From the NCBI GenBank assembly GCA_021780115.1, contig JAJXZI010000087.1, positions 1 to 55,289 on the forward strand: 55,289 nt of DNA, given 5' to 3'. The first letter of the stretch is position 1. Each line of letters begins with the position of its first letter. Shown in pieces: positions 19,443 to 28,236 of this stretch. The stretch is from a bacterium (lineage in GTDB: Bacteria; Verrucomicrobiota; Verrucomicrobiia; Limisphaerales; JAJXZI01). Made by a program: the position numbers and the translations under genes. Below the pieces are notes generated by a model. It saw nothing but the letters and a program-made list of their open reading frames with translations, had not been told where the DNA came from and ran no database searches.

Positions 19443-19729
19443 GAAACGCCGCCCTCAATAGCTGGCGGCGGCGGAAGCATTCGATCTGTTTGAGGTTTGT
19501 CAAGAACTGAGCAGGGCGAAATCTCCGCGGCGACTGGCAGTTCATTCATCGTTTCTCAAAGGCGGAGCGTCGACGACGGGGCGGTGCCAGCAGTCGCTTT
19601 GGGGGGCGGACTCCGCCGCCCATTCAGGGCTGGGGAAGATCTGGGAAGACGGTTCACCCAGGGCGGCGGCGCAGGGCGCCTTGCCCTGGGCTATTTTCCG
19701 TCGGGCTTTCAGCCCTTAGAAGCTGCACA

Positions 19730-20031
19730 GAGACAGGCGAGGACGCGCTGTCCTACTCTTCCGCCGGCGCAAACCCTCTCCGCAGGCAGTTCTCCGTGAT
19801 CACGCGTGGAACGAGGAAGTGCTGGAGGTATTCGCGGCCGCCGGCTTTCGTGCCGCCGCCGCTCATCTTGAAGCCGCCGAAGGGCTGCCGACCCACGATC
19901 GCGCCGGTGATGCCGCGGTTGATGTAGAGGTTGCCGCACACCCACTCCGCCTTCGCCCGCTCGATGTTCACCGGACTGCGCGAGTAGAGACCGCCGGTCA
20001 ACGCGAACGCGCAGTCGTTGGCCAGCGCCAG
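19730..20031 (-). pseudogene. P5CDH/RocA 3'-end copy 1
   Basis: LALANDCAFALTGGLYSRSPVNIERAKAEWVCGNLYINRGITGAIVGRQPFGGFKMSGGGTKAGGREYLQHFLVPRVITENCLRRGFAPAEE*. Confidence 0.9.
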
Positions 20032-20079
20032 GGCAAAGCGGGAGTTGCCTGCCTGGTTGGCAGGCCGTAGCTTCCCCGC

Positions 20080-20358
20080 ATGAAGACGTTGACCATTGAT
20101 GAGGCGGTAGCTGGCTTGCCCAAGTGGCTGGAGTTGGCGCTGGCGGGTGAGGAAATTCAGATCCGCCAAGGCGATTCCATTGTTGAGTTGCGCCCCGCAG
20201 CTTCGTCGCGGTCACCCGCCGCAAAGCACTCGCTCGCGCCTCGTGAAGCGTTGCGCCGGCTCCAACAGGGCGCCCGACTCACTTCCGCTGAGGCCGCAAG
20301 TTATCTGCGCGAAGTGCGTGAAGAACGCCTGGCTGCCGAGGATCGCCGCCCGGCATGA
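20080..20358 (+). CDS. Antitoxin (Phd/YefM-like) of a VapBC-type module
   Basis: MKTLTIDEAVAGLPKWLELALAGEEIQIRQGDSIVELRPA; 4-nt overlap with the toxin. Confidence 0.75.
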   Translation: MKTLTIDEAVAGLPKWLELALAGEEIQIRQGDSIVELRPAASSRSPAAKHSLAPREALRRLQQGARLTSAEAASYLREVREERLAAEDRRPA

Positions 20359-20783
20359 TCCATCTGGACACCAACTACCTGATCGGACTACTGGTCAAAG
20401 CCTCACCCGAAGCGGCGGTCGTGGACGGTTGGCTGGGGGCGGGACAAACGCTGGCTGCCAGCACCATCGCTTGGACGGAATTCCTCAACGGCCCGGTAAC
20501 ACTGGTTGAAGTCACGCAGGCGGAAGCGGTCATCGGTGGCAGGATCATCCCGTTCGGTCAGCCGGAAGCCGTCATGGCTGCGGACCTTTTCAACAAGACG
20601 GGACGCCGTCGCGGTTCACGTTTCGACTGCCTGATCGCCGCAACAGCCGTCCTGGCGCACGCGGAGGTAGCGACCGTGAATCAGGCTGATTTCACGCCCT
20701 TCCAAGCATACGGGCTCAAGCTCGCCACGCCGCCGACAACGGCGCAACCACCAGCCGCGCCGCCGCCGGTAGCCTCCAGTTGA
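20355..20783 (+). CDS. PIN-domain toxin (VapC family)
   Basis: MIHLDTNYLIGLLVKASPEAAVVDGWL...STIAWTEFLNGP...FDCLIAATAVLAHAEVATVNQADFTPF. Confidence 0.92.
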   Translation: MIHLDTNYLIGLLVKASPEAAVVDGWLGAGQTLAASTIAWTEFLNGPVTLVEVTQAEAVIGGRIIPFGQPEAVMAADLFNKTGRRRGSRFDCLIAATAVLAHAEVATVNQADFTPFQAYGLKLATPPTTAQPPAAPPPVASS

Positions 20784-20800
20784 CGGAAACCGATTGAAGC

Positions 20801-21232
20801 TGGAGACACGCGGGACGCGCTGTCCTACTCTTCCGCCGGCGCAAATCCCCGCCGCAAACAATTCTCCGTGATCACGCGCGGGACGAGGAAGGCCGTATTC
20901 GCGACCGCCCGCCTTTGTGCCGCCGCCGCCCATCTTGAAGCTGGCAAAGGGCTGCCGGCCCACGATCGCGCCGGTGATGCCGCGATTGATGTAGAGGTTG
21001 CCGCACACCCACTCCGCCTTCGCCCGCTCGATGTTCACCGGGCTGCGCGAGTAGAGGCCGCCGGTTAGGGCAAACGCGCAGTCGTTGGCCAGCGTCAGGG
21101 CGTCGTCGAAGGTCTTCGCCTTGGTGATGCTCAGCACCGGGCCGAAGATTTCCTCGCGGAACAGGCTGCTCGTGGCGGGCACGTCGGTGAAGATCGTCGG
21201 CGGCACCCAGCAGGCGTTGGCGTCGGCGGGGC
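20801..21232 (-). pseudogene. P5CDH/RocA 3'-end copy 2 (longer)
   Basis: ADANACWVPPTIFTDVPATSSLFREEIFGPVLSITKAKTFDDALTLANDCAFALTGGLYSRSPVNIERAKAEWVCGNLYINRGITGAIVGRQPFASFKMGGGGTKAGGREY then frameshift. Confidence 0.9.
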
Positions 21233-21274
21233 AAGTGTCTTGCGGCTACCGCCAATTTGGGCTAAAAGAATCAC

Positions 21275-21553
21275 ATGAACGCCACTGCTGCCGAGGCCCG
21301 AACGGAAGCCGCAATCTGGGAGCGTACCATCAAGCCTGAAGAGGCCGACCTTGCCCCAGACTCCGCGCGCTTCTTTCTCCGGTTGAAGCAGTCCACAACC
21401 GACGAAGCCCTATTGGCGGAACTGTCGGCCAAGGCGCGTCGGGGAGAACTCACGGCAGCCGAAAGCCGCGAACTGGACCGTTACCTGGAAATGGGCTGGT
21501 TCCTCGAGACGGTGCGTTCGAAGGCCCGATGCTCGCTTCGATACCTCAGTTGA
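21275..21553 (+). CDS. Small hypothetical protein, possible orphan antitoxin or TA-associated protein
   Basis: MNATAAEARTEAAIWERTIKPEEADLAPDSARFFLRL...LSAKARRGELTAAESRELDRYLEMG. Confidence 0.55.
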   Translation: MNATAAEARTEAAIWERTIKPEEADLAPDSARFFLRLKQSTTDEALLAELSAKARRGELTAAESRELDRYLEMGWFLETVRSKARCSLRYLS

Positions 21554-21566
21554 CCTGAACCGTTGG

Positions 21567-21815
21567 TCACTGCTTCCCTTCGGTGCAGCCAGATGGTGCC
21601 TCTTCGTTCAGGGCCAGTGCGGAAATGGCGTGGTCCTGGCGCTCTTGCTCCTCCACGTAACGGCGCAGTTCTTCTGGCAACCGAATGAGCGGCCCCGGTT
21701 GCTGGCCCTCGGCTGCTCGCAGTCCGGCGAAGATGCGGTCAATGTCGTAGGCCGCTTCCCGTGCCAGTTCGTCTTTCACCTGCCACAGTTCTTCAAGAAG
21801 CGGATTCGTTTTCAT
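21567..21815 (-). CDS. Antitoxin-like small protein paired with a PIN toxin
   Basis: MKTNPLLEELWQVKDELAREAAYDIDRIFAGLRAAEGQQP; overlaps the 3' end of the upstream PIN gene. Confidence 0.65.
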   Translation of the reverse strand: MKTNPLLEELWQVKDELAREAAYDIDRIFAGLRAAEGQQPGPLIRLPEELRRYVEEQERQDHAISALALNEEAPSGCTEGKQ

Positions 21816-22290
21816 ACGGCAAGTCTCCCATCAATTCCAGGGGTGTGCAAACGTGCGGCAGGACACGTCCGGCGCGGTGCGCCTCGCGTTCCAGCCGTTT
21901 GAGAATCTGGGCATTGGCCAGATGGCGGCAGTTCCACGTCAGCAGGTAATCGGTGGCGATGGCGGTGGCGACGGCCAAATGCACGGCATCGCGGGCGGCT
22001 TTGGGCGGCAGGCAACCCGTGGACAGAAAGAGTCGGGCGAGTTCCTGAGCCTCCGCAGTGGCCGCCGCGCGAGGAAGCGAGGCCAGCAGTGCCAACCGTC
22101 GCCGGACTTGCTCCGGATCGCCTCGACCGGCTTCCACGACCACTTCTTGGGAGGCGAGACAAACGAAGTGCTTCCGGCGTGTTTGCCACCAATCGCGCGT
22201 CACCTGCTGGTTGGCTGCCGTCACTAAATCGCGGCTCGGATCGGCCACCAGGTAACTGACGATGCTCGTCTCGATATAGACGGTTTCCAT
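21793..22290 (-). CDS. PIN-domain toxin
   Basis: METVYIETSIVSYLVADPSRDLVTAANQQVTRDWWQ...PPKAARDAVHLAVATAIATDYLLTWNCRHLANA. Confidence 0.88.
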   Translation of the reverse strand: METVYIETSIVSYLVADPSRDLVTAANQQVTRDWWQTRRKHFVCLASQEVVVEAGRGDPEQVRRRLALLASLPRAAATAEAQELARLFLSTGCLPPKAARDAVHLAVATAIATDYLLTWNCRHLANAQILKRLEREAHRAGRVLPHVCTPLELMGDLPYENESAS

Positions 22291-22365
22291 GCTAAAGACG
22301 CCGGCACTCTAGGTCGCACGGCTTCGCACGGTCAAGGAAAGCCACCTGAACGGGACTCTCAGGAC

Positions 22366-22662
22366 AGAGACAGGCGGGACGCGCTGTCCTACTCCTCGGC
22401 AGGCGCAAAACCTCGCCGCAGGCAGTTCTCCGTGATCACGCGCGGGACGAGGAAGGCCGTATTCGCGACCGCCCGCCTTTGTGCCGCCGCCGCCCATCTT
22501 GAAGCTGGCAAAGGGCTGCCGGCCCACGATCGCGCCGGTGATGCCGCGATTGATGTAGAGGTTGCCGCACACCCACTCCGCCTTCGCCCGCTCGATGTTC
22601 ACCGGGCTGCGCGAGTAGAGGCCGCCGGTCAATGCGAAGGCGCAGTCGTTGGCCAGCGCCAG
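22366..22662 (-). pseudogene. P5CDH/RocA 3'-end copy 3
   Basis: LALANDCAFALTGGLYSRSPVNIERAKAEWVCGNLYINRGITGAIVGRQPFASFKMGGGGTKAGGREY; shares a ~200-bp essentially identical block with copy 2. Confidence 0.9.
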
Positions 22663-22707
22663 CCCGGGCTTGCCCTTTGCGTCGCCACGTTGGAAGGTTC
22701 CACCGGC

Positions 22708-23046
22708 ATGGTCAGCAGAAGAGACATTCGACGGGTTTGCAGTCAAATCGCCCGCGAGTTCCGGCCGCAGAGGATCGTCCTCTTCGGCTCGTATGTGTAT
22801 GGCCAACCGACGCCGGATTCGGACGTGGACTTGCTGGTGGTGATGCCGTTTGAAGGCCGCGCGACGGAGCAGGCGGTCAAGATTTCGAGCCGGCTGGATC
22901 ATCGGTTCCCAATTGACCTGCTGGTGCGCACACCGCAGGAGATTCGCCAACGGTTGGAGTGGAACGATGTCGTGCTGTGGGAGATCACCAGCAAGGGCGA
23001 AGTGCTGTATGAATCCCGTGACGCAAGAGTGGGTGGAGAAGGCTGA
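22708..23046 (+). CDS. MNT-type nucleotidyltransferase (antitoxin of an MNT-HEPN module)
   Basis: PQRIVLFGSYVYGQPTPDSDVDLLVVM (GSx10DxD). Confidence 0.88.
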   Translation: MVSRRDIRRVCSQIAREFRPQRIVLFGSYVYGQPTPDSDVDLLVVMPFEGRATEQAVKISSRLDHRFPIDLLVRTPQEIRQRLEWNDVVLWEITSKGEVLYESRDARVGGEG

Positions 23047-23401
23047 GGCCGACTTCCACGTCGCGCTGCGGGAGTTCCGCGCCCGGAAGCACCGCAGCTT
23101 GGATGCGATCTGCTTTCATGCGCAGCAGTGTGCCGAGAAATACCTGAAGGCGCGGCTACAGGAGGCCGGCATCTCGTTTCCCAAGACCCACAGCCTGCCG
23201 ATGCTGCTAAATCTGGCCCGCACAGTGGATCCCCTTTAGTCGGCACTCCAGCCGCAAGCAGGGCGACTCAATGCCTATGCCGTGGCGTTCCGCTATCCCG
23301 GCTCAAGCGCCACAAAAGAAGAAGCCAAGCAAGCACTGGCGGACTGCCGCGTGGTGCGGCGCGAGGCCCGACACGCCTTCGGATTACCCATCCCCGGCTA
23401 G
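23009..23401 (+). pseudogene. HEPN-domain protein split by an in-frame TAG at 23237
   Basis: MNPVTQEWVEKAEADFHVALREFRARKHRSLDAICFHAQQCAEKYLKARLQEAGISFPKTHSLPMLLNLARTVDPL*SALQPQAGRLNAYAVAFRYPGSSATKEEAKQALADCRVVRREARHAFGLPIPG*, same frame on both sides. Confidence 0.8.
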
Positions 23402-23482
23402 CGGCGCGGGAGGCGTCCCGCGCTGACTTTGTCCGCCGGAGGCGGTGCTTGTGTTTTCACGATCCCGGAATAAACTTGCCCC

Positions 23483-23935
23483 GTGAATAACGATGTCGTC
23501 CCAGTCCAGATTCGGGGCATCCTTCCCTCGAACGCCGGCTGCGCCATCTTTGTCGGGAATGATGAAAAGGTGTTCGTCATCAACGTGGATCCGCAAATCG
23601 GCGACGTCATCGTCAAGTTCATGCGCGGGGTCGCCAAGGAGCGCCCCCTCACGCACGATTTGATGAACAGCGTCCTCAAGGGCTTCGGCATCTCGGTCGA
23701 GCGGGTGGTCGTCACCGAGCTCAAGAGCTCGACGTATTTCGCGCGGCTCATTCTCAAGCAGCAGAACGATCTGGGCCAGGCGCTGGTGGAAGTGGATGCC
23801 CGGCCCAGCGATTGCCTCGCCCTGGCCACCGCGCACAAGAAGCCCATTTACGTCTCCCAGAAACTGTTCGGGCAGGTCGAGGACATGAGCGAAGTGCTCG
23901 ACAAGATTAACGAGAGTGGCAGCGAGCCTGATTAG
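23483..23935 (+). CDS. Bifunctional nuclease family protein (DUF151)
   Basis: 150 aa; DPQIGDVIVKFMRG..KERPLTHDLMNSVLKGFGISVERVVVTEL..STYFARLIL. Confidence 0.88.
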   Translation: MNNDVVPVQIRGILPSNAGCAIFVGNDEKVFVINVDPQIGDVIVKFMRGVAKERPLTHDLMNSVLKGFGISVERVVVTELKSSTYFARLILKQQNDLGQALVEVDARPSDCLALATAHKKPIYVSQKLFGQVEDMSEVLDKINESGSEPD

Positions 23936-24127
23936 CCGCCCATGCGGAATCCATCCGTGAGCAACCGGTGCCGGGGAAGCCACGCGAAGCCAAAGTTCAC
24001 AGTCCGCAATCCCAAGGGAATCCGGGAGGCGAAACCCGAGGAAACTCCGGATCTCGGATCTCGGATTTCAGGCGTCGGACGCGCCCACTGACCCAGCCAG
24101 CCGCTTTTCACTGAAGGCTCACCCCCC

Positions 24128-25288
24128 ATGCCGTCCGTCGCCAAGACCACTCCGCCCTTGGTCCTCGTCTGTGGGGAGGACGAGTTTGCCGTCAAGCAGC
24201 GCGCCAAACAGATCTACCAGCAATGGTGCGAGGAACTCGGCGGTCTGGACCATGAGATCATTGATGCCTCCGTCACCCACAGCGGCGAGGCGCTGAAGGC
24301 CCTCGCCCGGCTCCGCGAGGCGCTCCAGACGCTCCCCTTTTTTGGCAGCGGCAAGGCGATCTGGCTGCGCGACTGCAATTTCCTCGGCGACGAGCGGGCC
24401 GCCACCGCGCAATCCGTCACCGAAGCCCTCGCCGTGCTGGCGCAGGAGTTGAAGGAGTTTTCCTGGCAGAACGTCCGCCTCCTCCTGAGCGCCGGCAAGG
24501 TGGACAAGCGCAAGACGTTTTACAAAACCATCGACAAGGTCGGCGCGGTGGAGAGCCTGGCCGGCTGGTCGGCCGAGGACCGCGATTGGGCCGGGCAAGC
24601 CGAGGTCTGGGCGCGCCGGGAATTCCGCACCCGCGAGAAGGATGTCAGCGATGACGCCCTGGCGGAGCTGGTCAGCCGCGTCGGCCCCAACGCCCGCCTG
24701 CTGCACAGCGAGATCGAGAAGCTCTCGCTCTACGTCGGTAGCCGGGCGGAGATCGCCGCCGCCGATGTCGAGGCCGTCTGTGCGGCGAACAAGTTCGCCC
24801 GCGCCTTTGCGCTCGGCGACGCCCTGGGCGACCGTCACCTGCCGCGCCTGCTGCGGTGCCTGGACGAGGAGCTGTGGGAAATCCGCCTGAAGATTGACCG
24901 GGACAAGTCCGAGTTCGGCCTGCTCGCGGGCTTGATCAACAAAGTCCGCGCCCTGCTGCTGCTCAAGGAAATGATTCGCGAGGGCTGGATCAAACCCACC
25001 GCCGACTACGGCCGCTTCAAGCAGCAACTGGAGCGGGTGCCGGCGGCGAAGCTGCCCGAGGACCGGCGTTACAATCCGCTCGCGCTGAATCCCTTCGTGC
25101 TCTTCAAGGCGCTGCCGCAGACGGCCAATTACCGCCAGGACGAACTGGTCCGGGCGATGGACCTGCTGTTGCAGTGCAACCAGCAACTGATCTTCAGCCG
25201 CCTCGACGAGGCCATGGTGCTGCAGCAGACGCTGGTGCAGATCGTGGACCGGCCGCCAGCGCCCGCCCGGCTGGCCGCCTCCCGCTGA
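24128..25288 (+). CDS. holA: DNA polymerase III subunit delta
   Basis: 386 aa; LVLVCGEDEFAVKQRAKQIYQ..., NARLLHSEIEKLSLYVG, FALGDALGDRHLPRLLRCL. Confidence 0.88.
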   Translation: MPSVAKTTPPLVLVCGEDEFAVKQRAKQIYQQWCEELGGLDHEIIDASVTHSGEALKALARLREALQTLPFFGSGKAIWLRDCNFLGDERAATAQSVTEALAVLAQELKEFSWQNVRLLLSAGKVDKRKTFYKTIDKVGAVESLAGWSAEDRDWAGQAEVWARREFRTREKDVSDDALAELVSRVGPNARLLHSEIEKLSLYVGSRAEIAAADVEAVCAANKFARAFALGDALGDRHLPRLLRCLDEELWEIRLKIDRDKSEFGLLAGLINKVRALLLLKEMIREGWIKPTADYGRFKQQLERVPAAKLPEDRRYNPLALNPFVLFKALPQTANYRQDELVRAMDLLLQCNQQLIFSRLDEAMVLQQTLVQIVDRPPAPARLAASR

Positions 25289-25353
25289 ACGCCCACGTCT
25301 CTTTGTCCGCGCCGGACATGCCACCGGCTTGCCAGCAGCCGGCGTCGCGCGGG

Positions 25354-28065
25354 TTATTTCGGCGCCGGCCCTTGCGTCACCTCGACCAAGTCATCGGGGC
25401 GGATCCACTTGGCGAAGGCGGCCCGCACCGCGCCCGCGTCGAGGCTGAGGTAGCGGTGGGCCGCGCGGATCGGTTCATCCAGCGGCAGGCCGAGCAGCGA
25501 GCGCGCGAGCCAGCCGTCGGCGACGCGCTCGACACTCGACTCCGAGAGGGGAATGTCCCGCAGCAGGAGCACCTGGGCCTGCCGCAATTCGCGGGCGCTG
25601 ACGTTCTTCGTCCGCAGTTGCTGGAGATTGCTGACCACGACGGCGCGGGCCTGGGCGACATTCGGCGGGTCGCAAGCGTAATCAACCTGGTAAATCCCGC
25701 GGGTCAGACCCACCTCAAACGTGGAGTCCACAAAATAGACCAGCCCGCTCTTTTCCCGGAGGTCACGGTACAGGCGCGTGGCGTAAAAGCCGCCGCCCAG
25801 CACGTGATTGCCCAGTTCCAGCGCGTAGTAATCCGCGTTTGTCCGCGTCAGGCCGAGCGTCTCGGCCAGGGTGACTTTATCCTGTACGCGGCTGGTGTCC
25901 GGCACCTGCGTCAGGGCGGGGGCATTGTTCGGCGCGGGCGGGAACAACGTGTCCGGCGCCGGGCCGCTGGCTTTCCAGGCGCCGAAGTATTTCGTGATGA
26001 CCGCTTGCGCCTCCGCGGGCGTGACCTTGCCGATGACCACGATGGTGGTGAGATCGGGCCGGAAGACGCGCCGGTAGTAATCCCGCACGTCTTCGATGGT
26101 CAGCGACTTCAGGGTGCCCGGCGTGGTTTCGCGCTGCACCGGATCTGCCTTGGGGAAGAGCGCGGCCCGGACGGCGCGGCCCGCCAAGTAGTCGGGGCTT
26201 TGCATTTCGCCCGCGACGGCCGCCGCGAGTTGCGGCTGGAGGATTTGGAAGTTCGCTGCGGGCAACGCCGGGGAGAGCTCGTTTTCCGCCAGCAATTGCA
26301 CGCCGCGTTCGAAATGCTCTTTCAAGACTTGCAGCGAGAAATCGGTGCCGGGGGATTCGGTGGCGCCGATGTCGTCCAGCGCCTTCTGGAACGCCAGCCG
26401 GTCGAGTGACTTGGTGCCGTAGGAGAAAAGCTGGCCCAGCACCTGGTCCACGCCCTCCCGGCCTTGGCGCGCCTCCATCTGGGCGTTGCTCCGCACGCGC
26501 CCGAAGACGCTCACGGTGTCGCTGATGGATTCGGGCTGCACGATCAGCTTGAGGCCATTGGGCAGGGTGGTCGCCACCGGGTTCAACGCGGAGGCGGGAA
26601 TGGCCAGCCGGTTCACGGCTTCTTTGGCCCAAGCCGGGAGCTGGACGCCGGTGGCCTTCGTTGGCGTGAACGACTCCTGGCCGCCGAAGCTTTTCGTCGA
26701 GACCGGCTTGCCCGATGGTTGCGGCGTGAGGAGGGCGCAAACGGCGTGGTCGAGGTCCAGATATTTCCGGGCCACGCGATCGACATCCGCCACCGTGACC
26801 TGCCGGATCGCCCCGATGTCGTCTTCCGGCGACTGCCGGCCTTCGACCGCGACCGCCTGCGACCACTCCATCGCCAAGCCGAACACGGAGTTCTTCTGGA
26901 ATTCGGCGCTGGCGATCTCGCGCCGCTGGGCGGCTTCCACCAGATCGGCCACGACGCCGTTGGTGAGTTCCGCCGTCAGGACGGACCGCATTTGATCCAA
27001 GAGCACCGCGGCCTTGGCTCCGGCGGGAAAGCCCGCGGTGGCGTAGCCGAGGCCCGCCTTGGGCCACGCGTCGTAGGAGAACGACGCGAACAGGGCCTGG
27101 CCTTCCGGCACCAGACCGTAGAGCTTGCCGCGCTGGCTGCTCAACACGTCCGCCAGGACCTGCGCGGCGGCGTAATCGGGGCTGTCCGAGCCGGGAAAAC
27201 GGAAGGTGACGGCCGCCAGGCCATACGGCAGGTCGGTGTCGAGTTGGATGGTCTGCGGCGGGACCGGTTGGAAGGCGTACTCCGGCCGGACCGGAGGTTT
27301 CCCGGGCGGAATCGGGTTGAAAAGCCGTTTGACCTGCTCCAGCACCGGGGCCGGTTGCACGTCGCCGACGATGATGAGGATGGCGTTGTTCGGCACGTAC
27401 CAGGTGTCGTGGAAATCTCGAAGCATCGCCCCGGTGGTCTTATCGAACGACGGCCGCGTGCCCAGCGCGTCGTGTTCGTAGGGCGTGCCCTGGAACAGGG
27501 CCGCCAGGAGCTTCACGTAGAACACGTACTCCGGATTCGACAAATCCTGCGCCACCTCCTGTTCGATCGCGCCGCGCTCCTTCTCCCAAAGCGCTTCGTC
27601 GTCGGCCAGCCCGCGCATCCGCTGCGCCTCGATGTGCAGCGCGACTTCCAAGTCCTCGGCCGGCGCCGTGAAAAAGTATTGCGTGACCGCCTGCTGGGTG
27701 TCGGCGTTGGCGTCACCGCCCAGCGCCGCCGTGATATCCGCCAACTGATCGGCCGACAATCCCGGGCTGCCGCGAAACATCATGTGCTCCATGGCGTGGG
27801 CCGAGCCGGGAAACCCGGCGGGGCATTCGTCCGAGCCGACGCGGTAATTGATGACCGTCGTGACCACCGGCGCGAGCGGATTGCGCACGATGACCACGCG
27901 CAGGCCGTTGGACAACGTGGCGCGGAGCACGTCCGGCAACTCCACCGGCCCAGCGGCGGCGCCCCAGCACACCAGCCCCAAGGCCAGTAGGACGCTGGCA
28001 GGGCGTGACCGGTAAAGCCGAAAGCGCCGGCGTGCGCCGGCAACCAACGGGCGCGGACTCTTCAT
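25354..28065 (-). CDS. M16 family (insulinase-like) two-domain zinc peptidase, secreted
   Basis: GSAHAMEHMMFRGSPG (HxxEH), second homologous half with YRRVFRPDLTTIVVIGKV; hydrophobic N-terminal signal from MKSPRP. Confidence 0.92.
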   Translation of the reverse strand: MKSPRPLVAGARRRFRLYRSRPASVLLALGLVCWGAAAGPVELPDVLRATLSNGLRVVIVRNPLAPVVTTVINYRVGSDECPAGFPGSAHAMEHMMFRGSPGLSADQLADITAALGGDANADTQQAVTQYFFTAPAEDLEVALHIEAQRMRGLADDEALWEKERGAIEQEVAQDLSNPEYVFYVKLLAALFQGTPYEHDALGTRPSFDKTTGAMLRDFHDTWYVPNNAILIIVGDVQPAPVLEQVKRLFNPIPPGKPPVRPEYAFQPVPPQTIQLDTDLPYGLAAVTFRFPGSDSPDYAAAQVLADVLSSQRGKLYGLVPEGQALFASFSYDAWPKAGLGYATAGFPAGAKAAVLLDQMRSVLTAELTNGVVADLVEAAQRREIASAEFQKNSVFGLAMEWSQAVAVEGRQSPEDDIGAIRQVTVADVDRVARKYLDLDHAVCALLTPQPSGKPVSTKSFGGQESFTPTKATGVQLPAWAKEAVNRLAIPASALNPVATTLPNGLKLIVQPESISDTVSVFGRVRSNAQMEARQGREGVDQVLGQLFSYGTKSLDRLAFQKALDDIGATESPGTDFSLQVLKEHFERGVQLLAENELSPALPAANFQILQPQLAAAVAGEMQSPDYLAGRAVRAALFPKADPVQRETTPGTLKSLTIEDVRDYYRRVFRPDLTTIVVIGKVTPAEAQAVITKYFGAWKASGPAPDTLFPPAPNNAPALTQVPDTSRVQDKVTLAETLGLTRTNADYYALELGNHVLGGGFYATRLYRDLREKSGLVYFVDSTFEVGLTRGIYQVDYACDPPNVAQARAVVVSNLQQLRTKNVSARELRQAQVLLLRDIPLSESSVERVADGWLARSLLGLPLDEPIRAAHRYLSLDAGAVRAAFAKWIRPDDLVEVTQGPAPK

Positions 28066-28236
28066 AGATTTTTCCATTGCAGCAAAACTAGCGCGGCACC
28101 CGTGAATTGCCAGACCTGCAAAAGCGCCCGTGCTTTCAGCCTTGTGTGATGAATTTCCCCCCGGCCGCATTGGCGCGATGAAATGGGCTTCCCCGACAAT
28201 CGTGCCGTCGGGTGGAGAATTTCCCAACCACAAGCG

